From the NCBI RefSeq assembly GCF_019443985.1, contig NZ_CP049303.1, forward strand, positions 1,364,001-1,428,000: DNA of 64,000 nt, in the 5' to 3' direction. Shown piece by piece: positions 1 to 8,163 of this stretch. This DNA comes from Liquorilactobacillus hordei DSM 19519. GTDB taxonomy: Bacteria; Bacillota; Bacilli; Lactobacillales; Lactobacillaceae. The translations under genes were made by a program, and so were the position numbers. How positions within the stretch are numbered: the stretch's first letter is position 1; each line of letters starts with the position of its first letter. The notes below the pieces were generated by a model that was not told where the DNA came from, did no database searches, and saw nothing but the letters and a program-made list of their open reading frames with translations.

Positions 1-204
1 TTGCAGATCGAATGCACTAAAAGAATTGACTTAACTGTGGATTTCCAAGAATTAGGGCCAAATCTGTATCGGATAGCTAATGTTTCTGTGCAAGATGCAA
101 TTGATTTCTTGCATGCCAATCAAAAAACAATTAAACATTTTGAGTACCATAAGGGGACGCTTAATGATGCATTCATGAATTTGACTGGAAAGGAGTTGCA
201 ATAA
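1..204 (+). CDS. ABC transporter ATP-binding protein, C-terminal end (partial)
   Basis: Last 67 codons of a gene that begins before the window. No Walker motifs are in view. The assignment rests on the position one base upstream of an ABC-2 type permease and on the tail, which resembles the C-terminal extension of drug or lantibiotic-type ABC ATPases (a beta-rich domain ending ...GTLNDAFMNLTGKEL, close to the usual 'L.DVFLxLTG' ending of this family). It would energise the permease that follows. The ribosome binding site of the permease (aaggag) lies inside its last codons, so the two are translationally coupled. Confidence 0.75.
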   Translation: MQIECTKRIDLTVDFQELGPNLYRIANVSVQDAIDFLHANQKTIKHFEYHKGTLNDAFMNLTGKELQ

Positions 205-205
205 A

Positions 206-1069
206 ATGCTACCACTTATTCAGAGAAACTTAAAATTATTTTTTCGTAATCGTGCTGGAGTTTTTTTCTCATTGTTAGGAGCACTAATCTCCTTTATATT
301 ATTTGTTGTATTCTTGAAAGCAAATATGCTTGATTCATGGAATCAGTTAAAGCATCCTGCAAGAATGTTTGATTTCTGGGTAATCGGGGGAACATTAGCA
401 GTGACAGGGATTACAACCACACTGAGTGCGTTGTCAAGAATGACATCTGATACAGAACGACATGTATATGAGGATTTAATTCTAACAGGTTTGAGTCGCC
501 TTAAAATTCAGATTAGTTATATTTTAGCTGCAACGATTATTGGCACAGTACTGCAGGGAGTACTCTACTTTGTAATGGTTTTTTATTTTAATAAAACTGA
601 TGGAATTCAAATTGAGTGGTCAATTAGTTTACAATTATTTAGCGTTGCACTTCTATCCTCATTTTCAGCGGCATTACTTAATTTTGCACTAGTCTATTTC
701 ATGCGTAGTGTTGATACAGTTGGTAAATTCTCATCAATTGTTGGTGCAATGTCCGGATTTCTTGTAGGGACATATATTCCCGTGGGAGTATTGCCAGAAT
801 TCGCACAAAATCTTGTGAAATTAACACCGGGAGCCTATGTGGCAGCTATCTATCGCCAGTTATTAATGCATGATATACTTAAAAATGTTAATACGAATAT
901 CTTAGGAAATTTAAAAAAAGAGTTAGGAATTGGTATTACTTTAAATAGTCACCTGACATCTCTTGGACAGAATGTAGGAATAGTTAGTGGTGTTACACTT
1001 GTTTTGTTAGTAGTGATTGTTATTATTAATACTTATTATCAAAGAAAACGAAGAGTAGGTATGGAGTGA
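206..1069 (+). CDS. ABC-2 type transporter permease
   Basis: 287-residue membrane protein with about six hydrophobic segments (near residues 20-42, 58-76, 104-127, 142-165, 170-195 and 258-280), the layout of ABC-2 permeases. It starts one base after the stop codon of the upstream ATPase and is followed by a LytTR regulator gene after only 6 bp, so ATPase, permease, LytTR and DUF3021 form one operon. Substrate unknown. Such sets often export peptides, lipids or drugs. The family call is firm and the cargo is not. Confidence 0.88.
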   Translation: MLPLIQRNLKLFFRNRAGVFFSLLGALISFILFVVFLKANMLDSWNQLKHPARMFDFWVIGGTLAVTGITTTLSALSRMTSDTERHVYEDLILTGLSRLKIQISYILAATIIGTVLQGVLYFVMVFYFNKTDGIQIEWSISLQLFSVALLSSFSAALLNFALVYFMRSVDTVGKFSSIVGAMSGFLVGTYIPVGVLPEFAQNLVKLTPGAYVAAIYRQLLMHDILKNVNTNILGNLKKELGIGITLNSHLTSLGQNVGIVSGVTLVLLVVIVIINTYYQRKRRVGME

Positions 1070-1075
1070 ATTTAT

Positions 1076-1528
1076 ATGAAGATTCGATTTGAACATGATG
1101 ATACACTTCAAGATGAAATTGATGTTGTTGTAAGGGCGAGTAGCCAAAATGATAAAGCAAGAACATTGATTGAATATGTTAAACGGTTCAAGCAAGAATC
1201 AAGTAAGATAGTACCAGTTAAAACAATTGACCGTATTGTAATTATTAAAGTAGAAGATATTATTTTAGCAGATGTACAAAAGGATACATTAACGATTGAG
1301 ACCGTTAATGATCAATATATAATGCAAGAAAGATTATATAAGTTCATGCAGAAGCTTCCTAGTGAACTATTCGTTCAAGTGTCTAAGCATGCAGTAATTA
1401 ACATTGATTATTTGATTGCACTTGAAGATAGTTTTGCCGGTGCAATGACTGCTCGGTTAGAGAAAAATTTGCGGACAAATATTAGTCGTAAATTTTTGGG
1501 TGAGCTTGAAAAACATTTAGGATTGTGA
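1076..1528 (+). CDS. LytTR-family DNA-binding transcriptional regulator
   Basis: 150 residues. The C-terminal two thirds (about 50-148) match a LytTR DNA-binding domain: 'VKVEDIILADVQKDTLTIET' then 'QERLYKFMQKLP...FVQVSKHAVINIDYL' and a final basic 'SRKFLGELEKHL'. The N-terminal part is short and is not a receiver domain, so this is a stand-alone regulator and not a two-component response regulator. It is paired with a DUF3021 membrane protein immediately downstream, a combination common in Firmicutes, where the membrane partner is thought to restrain the regulator. It probably controls its own ABC operon. Confidence 0.88.
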   Translation: MKIRFEHDDTLQDEIDVVVRASSQNDKARTLIEYVKRFKQESSKIVPVKTIDRIVIIKVEDIILADVQKDTLTIETVNDQYIMQERLYKFMQKLPSELFVQVSKHAVINIDYLIALEDSFAGAMTARLEKNLRTNISRKFLGELEKHLGL

Positions 1529-1546
1529 GGATAAGAGGTGGTTTAT

Positions 1547-1960
1547 ATGTTAAAAAAAATTAAAGATTTATTGAATTCTTTTTTAATTGGAGTCGGTTTC
1601 GGATCAACTGTCTATCTTTTGTTTATCGCATTTGGGGTAGAACATGAACCCACTATGTTTAACATTTTTAGTGTTCTATTAATAAGCGGGCTAATTGGCA
1701 TATTCTCTTTGATTTTTGATGTGGTTGAGTGGTCATATCTGAGTACATTATTTATTCATTTTTTAGGTACCTTTAGCCTAGTAATGCTGATGATTTGGAT
1801 AAATGACTGGCCTGTTTGGCAAGAATTTATCAGTTTTTTCTTGAATTTTGTTGGAATCTACTTAATTATCTGGTTTATAGTGAAATTAAAGTTATCCGCG
1901 AGTGTGAACAGTGTTAATCAAAGATTGCGAGAACGTAATGAAAGACATAAACAACGTTGA
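1547..1960 (+). CDS. DUF3021 family membrane protein (LytTR partner)
   Basis: 137 residues with four predicted membrane helices (roughly 9-31, 38-60, 68-90, 100-122) and a basic cytoplasmic tail rich in Arg, Lys and Asn. Size, topology and position directly after a LytTR gene fit DUF3021. The ATG at 1547 is preferred over a GTG 9 bp upstream because the purine-rich site (aagagg) overlaps the GTG and is correctly spaced for the ATG. It probably acts as a membrane-bound inhibitor or sensor for the LytTR protein. That role is by analogy. Confidence 0.8.
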   Translation: MLKKIKDLLNSFLIGVGFGSTVYLLFIAFGVEHEPTMFNIFSVLLISGLIGIFSLIFDVVEWSYLSTLFIHFLGTFSLVMLMIWINDWPVWQEFISFFLNFVGIYLIIWFIVKLKLSASVNSVNQRLRERNERHKQR

Positions 1961-2046
1961 TTTACTGAAAGTTAATATTAATTAGACACATTTATTGAGA
2001 ATGGTTAGAATAAGAAGTAATCTAAAATTCAAAATGAGTGTAGAAA

Positions 2047-2718
2047 ATGACAAAAAAAAGTATGCAACTATATATTAATTTCAGCTTCATCCTAATGGTT
2101 ATTGTTATTTGCAGAGAAATCAGTTTGCCCGCGGTTTTGGGAGTATTTACTACCAATCGACATGTTGCTTTATTGAGTGATTTTGGTGCTCCAGGAATGC
2201 CTACTAGATATCTTTTTAAGCATTGGGAATTTATTGATGGAATATTATTTATTTTAGGTATTCCATTTTACTATCAACACTTAAAGCCTATCAGTCGTAG
2301 ATATGCTAGATTTTTTGCAGGTCTTGTAGTTATTTATGGTATCGGTGACTGCCTTTTTTCTGCAATATTTGACTATTCTGGGAGTTATTTTGCAAATTGG
2401 CATAGTATGCTGCATGCTTTTGGTTCACTAGTTGGCTGTGGTGCGTTATTCATGGCAAATTGTTTACTAATCCTATTGTTATTGTTTGATAATCAGTTAC
2501 ATTTTGTAAAACTCTTTGTTAGTACTCAACTGGTTAGCATGGTGGCTTGTATTTTGTGTCTCTTTATGGAATCTTACCCAACAGTAGCAAGTTCATTACA
2601 AATTGTTGGATTAGATGGATTGTATATGCCATTGTTAATTTTGGGACTAGCAGCTGGTTTAAAGAAAATAAAAAAGTTATTTCTTCAAATTATTTTCAAA
2701 ATTAACAAAGACGTGTGA
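2047..2718 (+). CDS. DUF998-like integral membrane protein
   Basis: 223 residues with six or seven hydrophobic helices and few charged loops. The arrangement resembles DUF998 proteins (an N-terminal helix, a loop, then paired helices with 'GIGDCLFSAIFDYSG' and 'HSMLHAFGSLVGCGALF' between them, comparable to the 'P...H..F' region of that family). The ribosome binding site is weak. It stands alone, 86 bp after the DUF3021 gene, and is followed by a strong terminator. Function unknown. Confidence 0.55.
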   Translation: MTKKSMQLYINFSFILMVIVICREISLPAVLGVFTTNRHVALLSDFGAPGMPTRYLFKHWEFIDGILFILGIPFYYQHLKPISRRYARFFAGLVVIYGIGDCLFSAIFDYSGSYFANWHSMLHAFGSLVGCGALFMANCLLILLLLFDNQLHFVKLFVSTQLVSMVACILCLFMESYPTVASSLQIVGLDGLYMPLLILGLAAGLKKIKKLFLQIIFKINKDV

Positions 2719-2784
2719 CATAAGAGATTAAAAATTGGGAGAATTAGTCAGGAAAGTAGATTGCAAAATTTTGCATACATTAAA

Positions 2785-2830
2785 AAAGGGTACTGGGGCA
2801 CTTCATTCTTACCCAGTACCTCTATTTTAT
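2785..2830. terminator. Bidirectional rho-independent terminator
   Basis: Nine-base perfect stem ggtactggg / cccagtacc (2789-2797 and 2812-2820), with an A-run before it and a T-rich run after it. It lies between two convergent genes and can serve both. Confidence 0.85.
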
Positions 2831-2866
2831 TATGAACAAATAGATTTCATAATATAAATGTAGCAT

Positions 2867-4042
2867 TTAAATATTCATTTTTACGAGGTTCTTTGAATAA
2901 TTTTCTTCAGGTTTTACATATGCAAATGCAGCAGTCAAAATAATGTTATAGGAAGCTTCAACTAAATGTTGATCAATCGCTGAACTAATAATGACTAACG
3001 TTAGAAATGCTAGTAGGCCATAGGAATTTAACTTATAGAATTTATTTAGTAAATAAAATATGAGCATTAAGACGAATGAAGATAATAAAACACCTGAAAT
3101 TACTAGGAGACGAATATACGAAGAATCGACATAAAAATAGTTTGCAGGTAGTTGTGGCTGAATAGTACCATTACTGATTTCAATCAAATGTCTACCGAAA
3201 AAAGAGATACCATGTTGTTTTAGCGCAATAAATCCGAAAAACAAGCGATTTGATAATAAATGATTTAGCATTTGAGACCAAGCCCAGTGAGGATTGTATG
3301 TATATGCTAAAAGAATATTAACAGCGATATAAAGACTCACAAAAACAGCGATTCCACGAAATTTAATTGTATCAATCAGATACTTGAACCATTTATTCTT
3401 AAGACCAATTACCCAAAGTAATAGCATCAATATAAAATCTAGACGGGCATTTGTAAGTACAAAAATAATTCCAATTATTCCTAAACTAAGCAAATGTTCA
3501 ACGAGTCTAAGCTGCAGTTTTCGCCATGCATAAAATGCAGTCAGCAAGTAAAAGAAACGAGCTGCTAAATCAGTAGGTGTTAAGAAGCCCAAAGATAGGC
3601 GTAAGACATATTTATTATCAAGCCTTGTAATAATTTGTTCCGGAATGATTTTAAAAATACAAGCTATGATTATTATAAAAATACAAAACACTTCAACTCC
3701 GAGATAAGTCTTAAGAATATTTTCAAAGTCAACTTCATAGGCACCGATAATGAAAAACGAGAAATAAAAAATATTGGAATCATGTGAAATTCTTGTTGTT
3801 AGATAGAAAATAATTAAAATACTGAGTACAATGGCTTTCTTTTTTAATGTTAAGTCATCCAATATAAAGAATTTAAAGGCAACAACTAACGCTATGATTT
3901 TTGTTAAGAAAAAAATTTGATTCATAGTTATTATTCTTGGTACAAAATAACTAAGTTGAATTGTCATTAAAAATAAAAAAAATGCCAAACAAACAATATA
4001 TAGATTACTACGTTGTTGTTTTAGGCGATACAAAATCGACAC
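2867..4042 (-). CDS. Wzy-like polysaccharide polymerase / O-antigen-ligase-type membrane protein
   Basis: 391 residues, very hydrophobic, about ten to twelve helices, with one longer hydrophilic loop (near residues 255-310, '...LFFGFIALKQHGISFFGRHL...YFYVDSSYIRLLV') before the last helices. This is the layout of Wzy-type polymerases in Gram-positive polysaccharide loci, where a loop with 'G.G' and 'D..Y...L...G' is shared. It stands alone with no glycosyltransferases nearby, so it may modify a surface polymer made elsewhere or be an orphan. The start is GTG with a gggg ribosome binding site about 8 bp upstream. Confidence 0.6.
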   Translation of the reverse strand: MSILYRLKQQRSNLYIVCLAFFLFLMTIQLSYFVPRIITMNQIFFLTKIIALVVAFKFFILDDLTLKKKAIVLSILIIFYLTTRISHDSNIFYFSFFIIGAYEVDFENILKTYLGVEVFCIFIIIIACIFKIIPEQIITRLDNKYVLRLSLGFLTPTDLAARFFYLLTAFYAWRKLQLRLVEHLLSLGIIGIIFVLTNARLDFILMLLLWVIGLKNKWFKYLIDTIKFRGIAVFVSLYIAVNILLAYTYNPHWAWSQMLNHLLSNRLFFGFIALKQHGISFFGRHLIEISNGTIQPQLPANYFYVDSSYIRLLVISGVLLSSFVLMLIFYLLNKFYKLNSYGLLAFLTLVIISSAIDQHLVEASYNIILTAAFAYVKPEENYSKNLVKMNI

Positions 4043-4213
4043 AGTTTTTCCCCCGATTCAAAAAACAATATATCTTTGTCGCTATTATACTCTAATTTAT
4101 CAAGATTTTCATTTTTAAATGTTGAATAAAAAAATAAAAAGAGTACACAAATAAAAAAGGCCAAAACAAGTTTTTATAAAAATATTAATTATAAGGATTG
4201 TAGTTTCTTTGAC

Positions 4214-4420
4214 TTAAACTTTTCCTCTTTTTTTAAGTACGATTCCATATCCTATAAGAATTATTCCAATTAAGATAAATAAAAAAGAGAATGAACCATT
4301 GATATTCATGGAGGTAGAAGTAACTGAAAAGTTTAGTTCAGGAATCTCAAAAAAAGATAAAATAAGTGCTGATAATAAAGAAATGCCTCCTAAGACATTA
4401 AAAAAACGACTTTTATTCAT
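4214..4420 (-). CDS. Small two-helix membrane protein, unknown
   Basis: 68 residues: a helix at about 9-27, a polar stretch 'NFSVTSTSMNINGS', a second helix at about 44-61 and a basic tail 'KKRGKV'. A good ribosome binding site (gggggagc) precedes the ATG. It is divergent from the bacteriocin immunity gene, with about 200 bp between them. I do not recognise the family. The hairpin topology is typical of small stress or immunity-associated proteins, but no function is assigned. Confidence 0.55.
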   Translation of the reverse strand: MNKSRFFNVLGGISLLSALILSFFEIPELNFSVTSTSMNINGSFSFLFILIGIILIGYGIVLKKRGKV

Positions 4421-4551
4421 AATGCTCCCCCTTTATTACTAAAATTATAAAATATAATTACCAACAAGACAAGAATACTAAAGTGAGAAATAAATAAGTG
4501 AAATTTTAACCAGTATAAACTTACTATTAAGAAATTGTATTGTTTTTACGA

Positions 4552-4566
4552 TATCATTATGATATT
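4552..4566. promoter_or_regulatory. Perfect palindrome upstream of immunity gene
   Basis: ATATCATTATGATAT, a perfect 15-bp inverted repeat 55 bp before the immunity-protein start, within a stretch of near-repeats of 'gatatt'. A shorter related palindrome (atgatatcat) occurs after the gene near 5010. It may be an operator, but AT-richness makes chance palindromes likely. Confidence 0.3.
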
Positions 4567-4621
4567 ATAACGATATTCAAAAAAGTGTTGTTTAATAATT
4601 ATTTTAAGGAGTGTATTAGTT

Positions 4622-4984
4622 ATGATTAAGAACAATGAAAATAAAGAACAAGCAAAAGCATATATTAGTCAATTAATGATGATTTTTAAAAATTATCAAC
4701 AAAAATCTCCTGAATTGCTTGATATTATTGATGTATTAGAACAAGTTTATAAAAGGCTTGATGATGCTAAAAAGCCTGAAATACTAGTTAATAGATTAGT
4801 TAATTATATTCGTAGTAATTCCTTGAAAGGAAAAATATATTATCCGACTAAGGAAGAAAAAATAATTATTAATCTAGCATTTATTGGTCAAAAAGCTGGT
4901 TTTAATAGTCAATATAATGCAGATTTTTCAGATAAGTCCCAATTTTATCATTTCAATGAAGTGATTCCTTACCATAATAGATAA
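4622..4984 (+). CDS. Bacteriocin immunity protein (EntA_Immun family)
   Basis: 120 residues, highly charged and all-helical, without a signal peptide. Size, pI and pattern (N-terminal helix 'NKEQAKAYISQLMMIFKNY', then 'SPELLDIIDVLEQVYKRLDDAKKPEILVNRLVNYIRSN', then a strongly basic tail) match the enterocin A / pediocin-like immunity family. Such proteins are cytosolic four-helix bundles that protect the cell by recognising the bacteriocin bound to the mannose-PTS receptor. Preceded by aaggag. No bacteriocin precursor or export gene is adjacent, so it appears to be an orphan immunity gene that could protect against a competitor's peptide. Confidence 0.8.
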   Translation: MIKNNENKEQAKAYISQLMMIFKNYQQKSPELLDIIDVLEQVYKRLDDAKKPEILVNRLVNYIRSNSLKGKIYYPTKEEKIIINLAFIGQKAGFNSQYNADFSDKSQFYHFNEVIPYHNR

Positions 4985-5096
4985 GAAGTGTGAAAATATT
5001 GATTACTAAATGATATCATAATCTTAAATAATAGATGATGGAAAATTATTTTTTAATAATGTTGTGTTTTTTCTGTTAATTCAGTTGGAGGTTGAA

Positions 5097-6278
5097 ATGA
5101 ATTTTCTGTTTTTAGCTACAGGTCTGATGTTTGTATTTTTGGTTAGTTGGTTTGCAAGTAGTGATCGGAAGAATGTAAAGTACAAAAGAATAGTGATCTT
5201 ATTTTTATTACAAATTATAATTTCTTTTCTATCATTACATACTGCAGGTGGAATTAAAATTTTATCTGAGATTTCAGCATTTTTTAATTGGTTAATGACC
5301 CAAGCTGCCGGTGGGGTTGATTTCGTTTTTGGTGGATTAATGATCAAGAGTGGTAGCAGCGTATTCTTCTTGAGCGTATTAATGCCTATTGTTTTTATTT
5401 CTGCTTTGATTGGAATTTTGAACTATATTAAAGTTCTACCATTCATAATTAAGTGGACGGGTTGGATTCTTAACAAGGTTACGCATGTAGGTGAGTTAGA
5501 GAGTTATTTTGCTGTTTCAACAGCAATTTTGGGACAGCCAGAAGTTTATTTAACTGTTAAAGAACAAATTCCAAAACTCAATTCAAAAAGGCTCTATACA
5601 ATCTGTGCTTCTGCAATGAGTGCGGTCTCAGCATCACTGATTGCTTCTTATATGAAAATGATTCCCGGAAAATTTGTGGTAGTTGCTGTTTTCTTGAATA
5701 TTTTGTCCGCATTAATTGTTTCGTGCATTATAAATCCATATGAGATTGATGAGAATGAAACAATTAAGATTGATTCAATTAGTGAACAACCATTTTTTGA
5801 AGTTCTTGGAAACTATATAACGGATGGTTTTAAGCTAGCAGTTGCGGTTGGTGCAATGCTGATTGGATTTGTAGCTTTGATCACTTTTTTGAATAATTCA
5901 TTTTTAGCTGTAATTCATATCTCCTTTACTACGATCCTAGGATACATCTTCTCGCCGATTGCATGGTTGATGGGTGTGTCAAACAAGGATATTATTAAGG
6001 TTGGTGGTTTAATGGCTACTAAGTTATTAACCAATGAATTTGTAGCAATGGGTGACCTACAAGGAATGACGGCTCATTTGTCAACTAAAGCAAATGCAAT
6101 TATCTCTTCATATTTGGTCTCTTTTGCTAATTTTGGAACCATTGGTATTGCAACCGGCTCGATTAAAGCAATCAGCCAAAAGCAGGGTACCTACGTGGCA
6201 AAATTCTCAATGAAACTTTTATTAGGAGCAACACTTGCTTCAATTTTAACAGGAACAATTGTTGGCTTATATTATTAA
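5097..6278 (+). CDS. nupC: Concentrative nucleoside transporter (NupC/CNT family)
   Basis: 393 residues from the ATG at 5097, chosen because ttggagg lies 7 bp upstream. An in-frame TTG further upstream lacks such a site. The protein has the CNT order: N-terminal helices, then 'FVFGGLMIKSGSSVFFLSVLMPIVFISALIGIL', the core 'AILGQPEVYLTVK' and 'ASAMSAVSASLIASYMKM', and the C-terminal 'GLMATKLLTNEFVAMGDL' and 'SFANFGTIGIATGSIKAI', all diagnostic of proton- or sodium-coupled nucleoside uptake. It sits in the cytoplasmic membrane and imports nucleosides for salvage. A composite repeat/IS3 element begins only 4 bp after its stop codon, so its original terminator is displaced. Confidence 0.92.
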   Translation: MNFLFLATGLMFVFLVSWFASSDRKNVKYKRIVILFLLQIIISFLSLHTAGGIKILSEISAFFNWLMTQAAGGVDFVFGGLMIKSGSSVFFLSVLMPIVFISALIGILNYIKVLPFIIKWTGWILNKVTHVGELESYFAVSTAILGQPEVYLTVKEQIPKLNSKRLYTICASAMSAVSASLIASYMKMIPGKFVVVAVFLNILSALIVSCIINPYEIDENETIKIDSISEQPFFEVLGNYITDGFKLAVAVGAMLIGFVALITFLNNSFLAVIHISFTTILGYIFSPIAWLMGVSNKDIIKVGGLMATKLLTNEFVAMGDLQGMTAHLSTKANAIISSYLVSFANFGTIGIATGSIKAISQKQGTYVAKFSMKLLLGATLASILTGTIVGLYY

Positions 6279-6350
6279 TTGAGGGAGTGTGACACAAGTG
6301 AAGTGCCTTACAAAACTTGGACATGTAAATCAAGTTTTGGAGGTGCTTTT

Positions 6351-6869
6351 TTGACACGTAATTATACCTACAGCTTTAAGTTGAAAGTAGTTAAAGAATA
6401 TTTAAATGGTGAAAATTCACTCCACACACTGTGTCTGAAATATAAGATGCCGAGTGATACTCCATTAGTAATTTGGGTGTCGCGTTATAAAGCTTTTGGC
6501 CCTACCGGTCTTAAACAGCTTAAACGCCGACACTATTCTAATGATTTCAAGGTAGCGGTTATTACCTATTACTTGAACCATTCTACCAGTATTCAAAAAA
6601 CAGCCATCCACTTTGATATCAGCCACACAGTCGTTTATAATTGGCTTAAATTAATGCGGCAATTTGGAATTAAAGCCGTAATTTCATCTAAGATAGGACG
6701 ACCCAAGATGGTTAAGAAAAAGAAAGAAACATCCAAGAAAAAGACCGAACAACAGTTAATAGAGAGACAACAAAAACAAATCAGACATTTAGAACAGGAA
6801 CTTTCCTATACTAAAATTGAGAATGTTTATCTAAAAAAATTGGATGCCGTAATTCGAAACAAAAAATAG
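6351..6869 (+). CDS. IS3-family transposase OrfA (helix-turn-helix subunit)
   Basis: 172 residues from the TTG at 6351, preceded by ttggagg. An in-frame extension upstream would run through the terminal repeat and is not used. It has two helix-turn-helix regions, near residues 7-50 ('YSFKLKVVKEYLNGENSLHTLCLKYKM') and 64-110 ('KVAVITYYLNHSTSIQKTAIHFDISHTVVYNWLK'), then a basic segment and a leucine-zipper-like coiled coil. It binds the terminal repeats. It ends ...RNKK-stop at an A-rich slippery run shared with orfB, so OrfAB fusion transposase arises by -1 frameshifting. Confidence 0.9.
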   Translation: MTRNYTYSFKLKVVKEYLNGENSLHTLCLKYKMPSDTPLVIWVSRYKAFGPTGLKQLKRRHYSNDFKVAVITYYLNHSTSIQKTAIHFDISHTVVYNWLKLMRQFGIKAVISSKIGRPKMVKKKKETSKKKTEQQLIERQQKQIRHLEQELSYTKIENVYLKKLDAVIRNKK

Positions 6870-7738
6870 CACTAAAAGTTAAAACAATTAACGAATTACG
6901 GCGTGATTATCCCTTTATTACGCTCTTAAAAGTTGCGGGACTTGCGCGTTCGACGTATTACTATCATTTAGCTTGTCTAAACCGGCCTGATAAATATCGT
7001 CAGGTTAAACAAATTATTCGGCAAGAATTTGCCCGCTCTCATCAAACTTATGGTTATCGTCGCATGAGATTTGTTTTAAAACAGCATCATGTTAAACTTT
7101 GTCTAGAAACTGTTCGTAAAATTATGTTCTCTATGGGTCTGAAAGTTACTCTTTTTTCAAAACATTCTGGGCGGTACAACTCATATCATGGTCATGTTGG
7201 ACAGGTGGTACCTAACTTGCTCAAGCAACAATTCAAGGCCCATAAACCATATACTGTTTTGCATACTGACGTCAGTCAGTTTAAACTTACGTGTGGAAAA
7301 TGGGGTTATATTTCGACAGTTATTGATGAGGCTAGTAATGAAGTTTTAGCCGCTAAAGTTAGTTCAACACCCAATCGTGTTTTAATCGATCAAACCCTTG
7401 AGACAGTCATTAAAAAGATTCCCGCAACAACTAAACCAATTCTACACTCTGATCAAGGATGGCAATATCAAATGACCAATTATCAAGCTAAACTAAGACA
7501 TCATCATTTCATTCAAAGCATGTCTCGTAAGGGAAATTGTTTAGACAATGCCCCAGTTGAGAGCTTTTTCAGTATGCTTAAACGTGAATGTTTAAGGCGC
7601 ATTAAGGTTACTTCGCTCAGTGAACTAAGTACATTAGTGGAACATTATGTTGCTTGGTATAATAACCAGCGAATTTCACTTAAGCGTCACGGATTAACTC
7701 CAGTCGAATATCGTAAACAGTATCTAACTAATAATTAA
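6862..7738 (+). CDS. IS3-family transposase OrfB (DDE integrase), expressed by -1 frameshift
   Basis: The reading frame opens at the A-run near 6862 and continues to 7738 (about 290 residues). The first usable ATG is only at 7064, so the N-terminal part is made as an OrfAB fusion. HTH_21-like N-terminus ('RSHQTYGYRRMRFVLKQHHV'), then an rve integrase core with catalytic Asp in 'HTDVSQF', Asp in 'HSDQGWQY' and Glu in 'NAPVESFFSMLKRE'. All three acidic residues are present, so the copy should be active. Confidence 0.9.
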
Positions 7739-7968
7739 AACAAACATGTCCAACTTTTTTAAGGCAGTACAAAGTCGAGAAAATTTGAGTACTAACTCGA
7801 AATTACGAATATAGCGGGTAATTCGCTATGAGTAATTCGAAGTTAGACGGAGAATTTTGACTTATGAAACACGTTTATACGGAATAAATAGAGGAACTGA
7901 ATCAAAATTTAACTTTTGACCCAGCCACATATATCCGCAATTTATTAATATGAACACTCTAAGATTAG

Positions 7969-8013
7969 TTCTGATCTTAATTGGTGAAAATCAGTTAATA
8001 TCAGAGCTTTTTT
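7969..8013 (+). terminator. Rho-independent terminator
   Basis: Stem ctgatcttaattg / cagttaatatcag (about 7971-7983 and 7991-8003, two mismatches), then a T-run. It may be the original terminator of nupC, now separated from it by the IS composite. The rest of 7927-8163 shows no gene. Confidence 0.65.
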
Positions 8014-8163
8014 CATTGAAGATTAAGCTAATCATGACTTGTAGTCTTTTTATTTATTTTATAGAGTATACTTCTTTTATTATCACTTAAAAGGAGTTCG
8101 CTAATGGAGGATCTAAGGTTATAATTAATCAGTGATATTTAAACAAATTAGTAAAGAGGGTAT

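Larger units (their letters stand above)
6304..7766 (+). mobile_element. IS3-family insertion sequence, copy 1 (intact)
   Basis: 1463 bp bounded by 23-bp terminal inverted repeats (6304-6326 and 7744-7766, beginning TGCCTTA, ending TTGGACATGT, two mismatches). It holds overlapping orfA and orfB joined by a -1 frameshift at an A-run. The orfA and orfB proteins are identical to those of the second copy at 24746-27990, indicating recent movement. No clear target duplication is visible. Confidence 0.93.
6283..7926. repeat. 181-bp palindromic repeat (MITE-like), copy A, carrying an IS3-family insertion
   Basis: Outer segments 6283-6303 and 7767-7926 form one repeat of 181 bp when the IS3 element (6304-7766) is removed. 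The left end reads GGGAGTGTGACACAAGT and the right end, inverted, GGCTGGGTCAAAAGTTAA. The body holds a long imperfect hairpin (about 7790-7846, arms 'ctaactcgaaattacg' and 'gtaattcgaagttag'). A second copy (24586-28011) has the same IS3 element at the same internal position. A third copy without IS is at 13445-13604. Confidence 0.75.

Noticed and set aside
6304..7766. Target-site duplication flanking IS3 copy 1
   Set aside because: Flanks (...gaag and gtac...) do not match over 3-5 bp, and the same flanks occur at copy 2 because both lie in the repeat.
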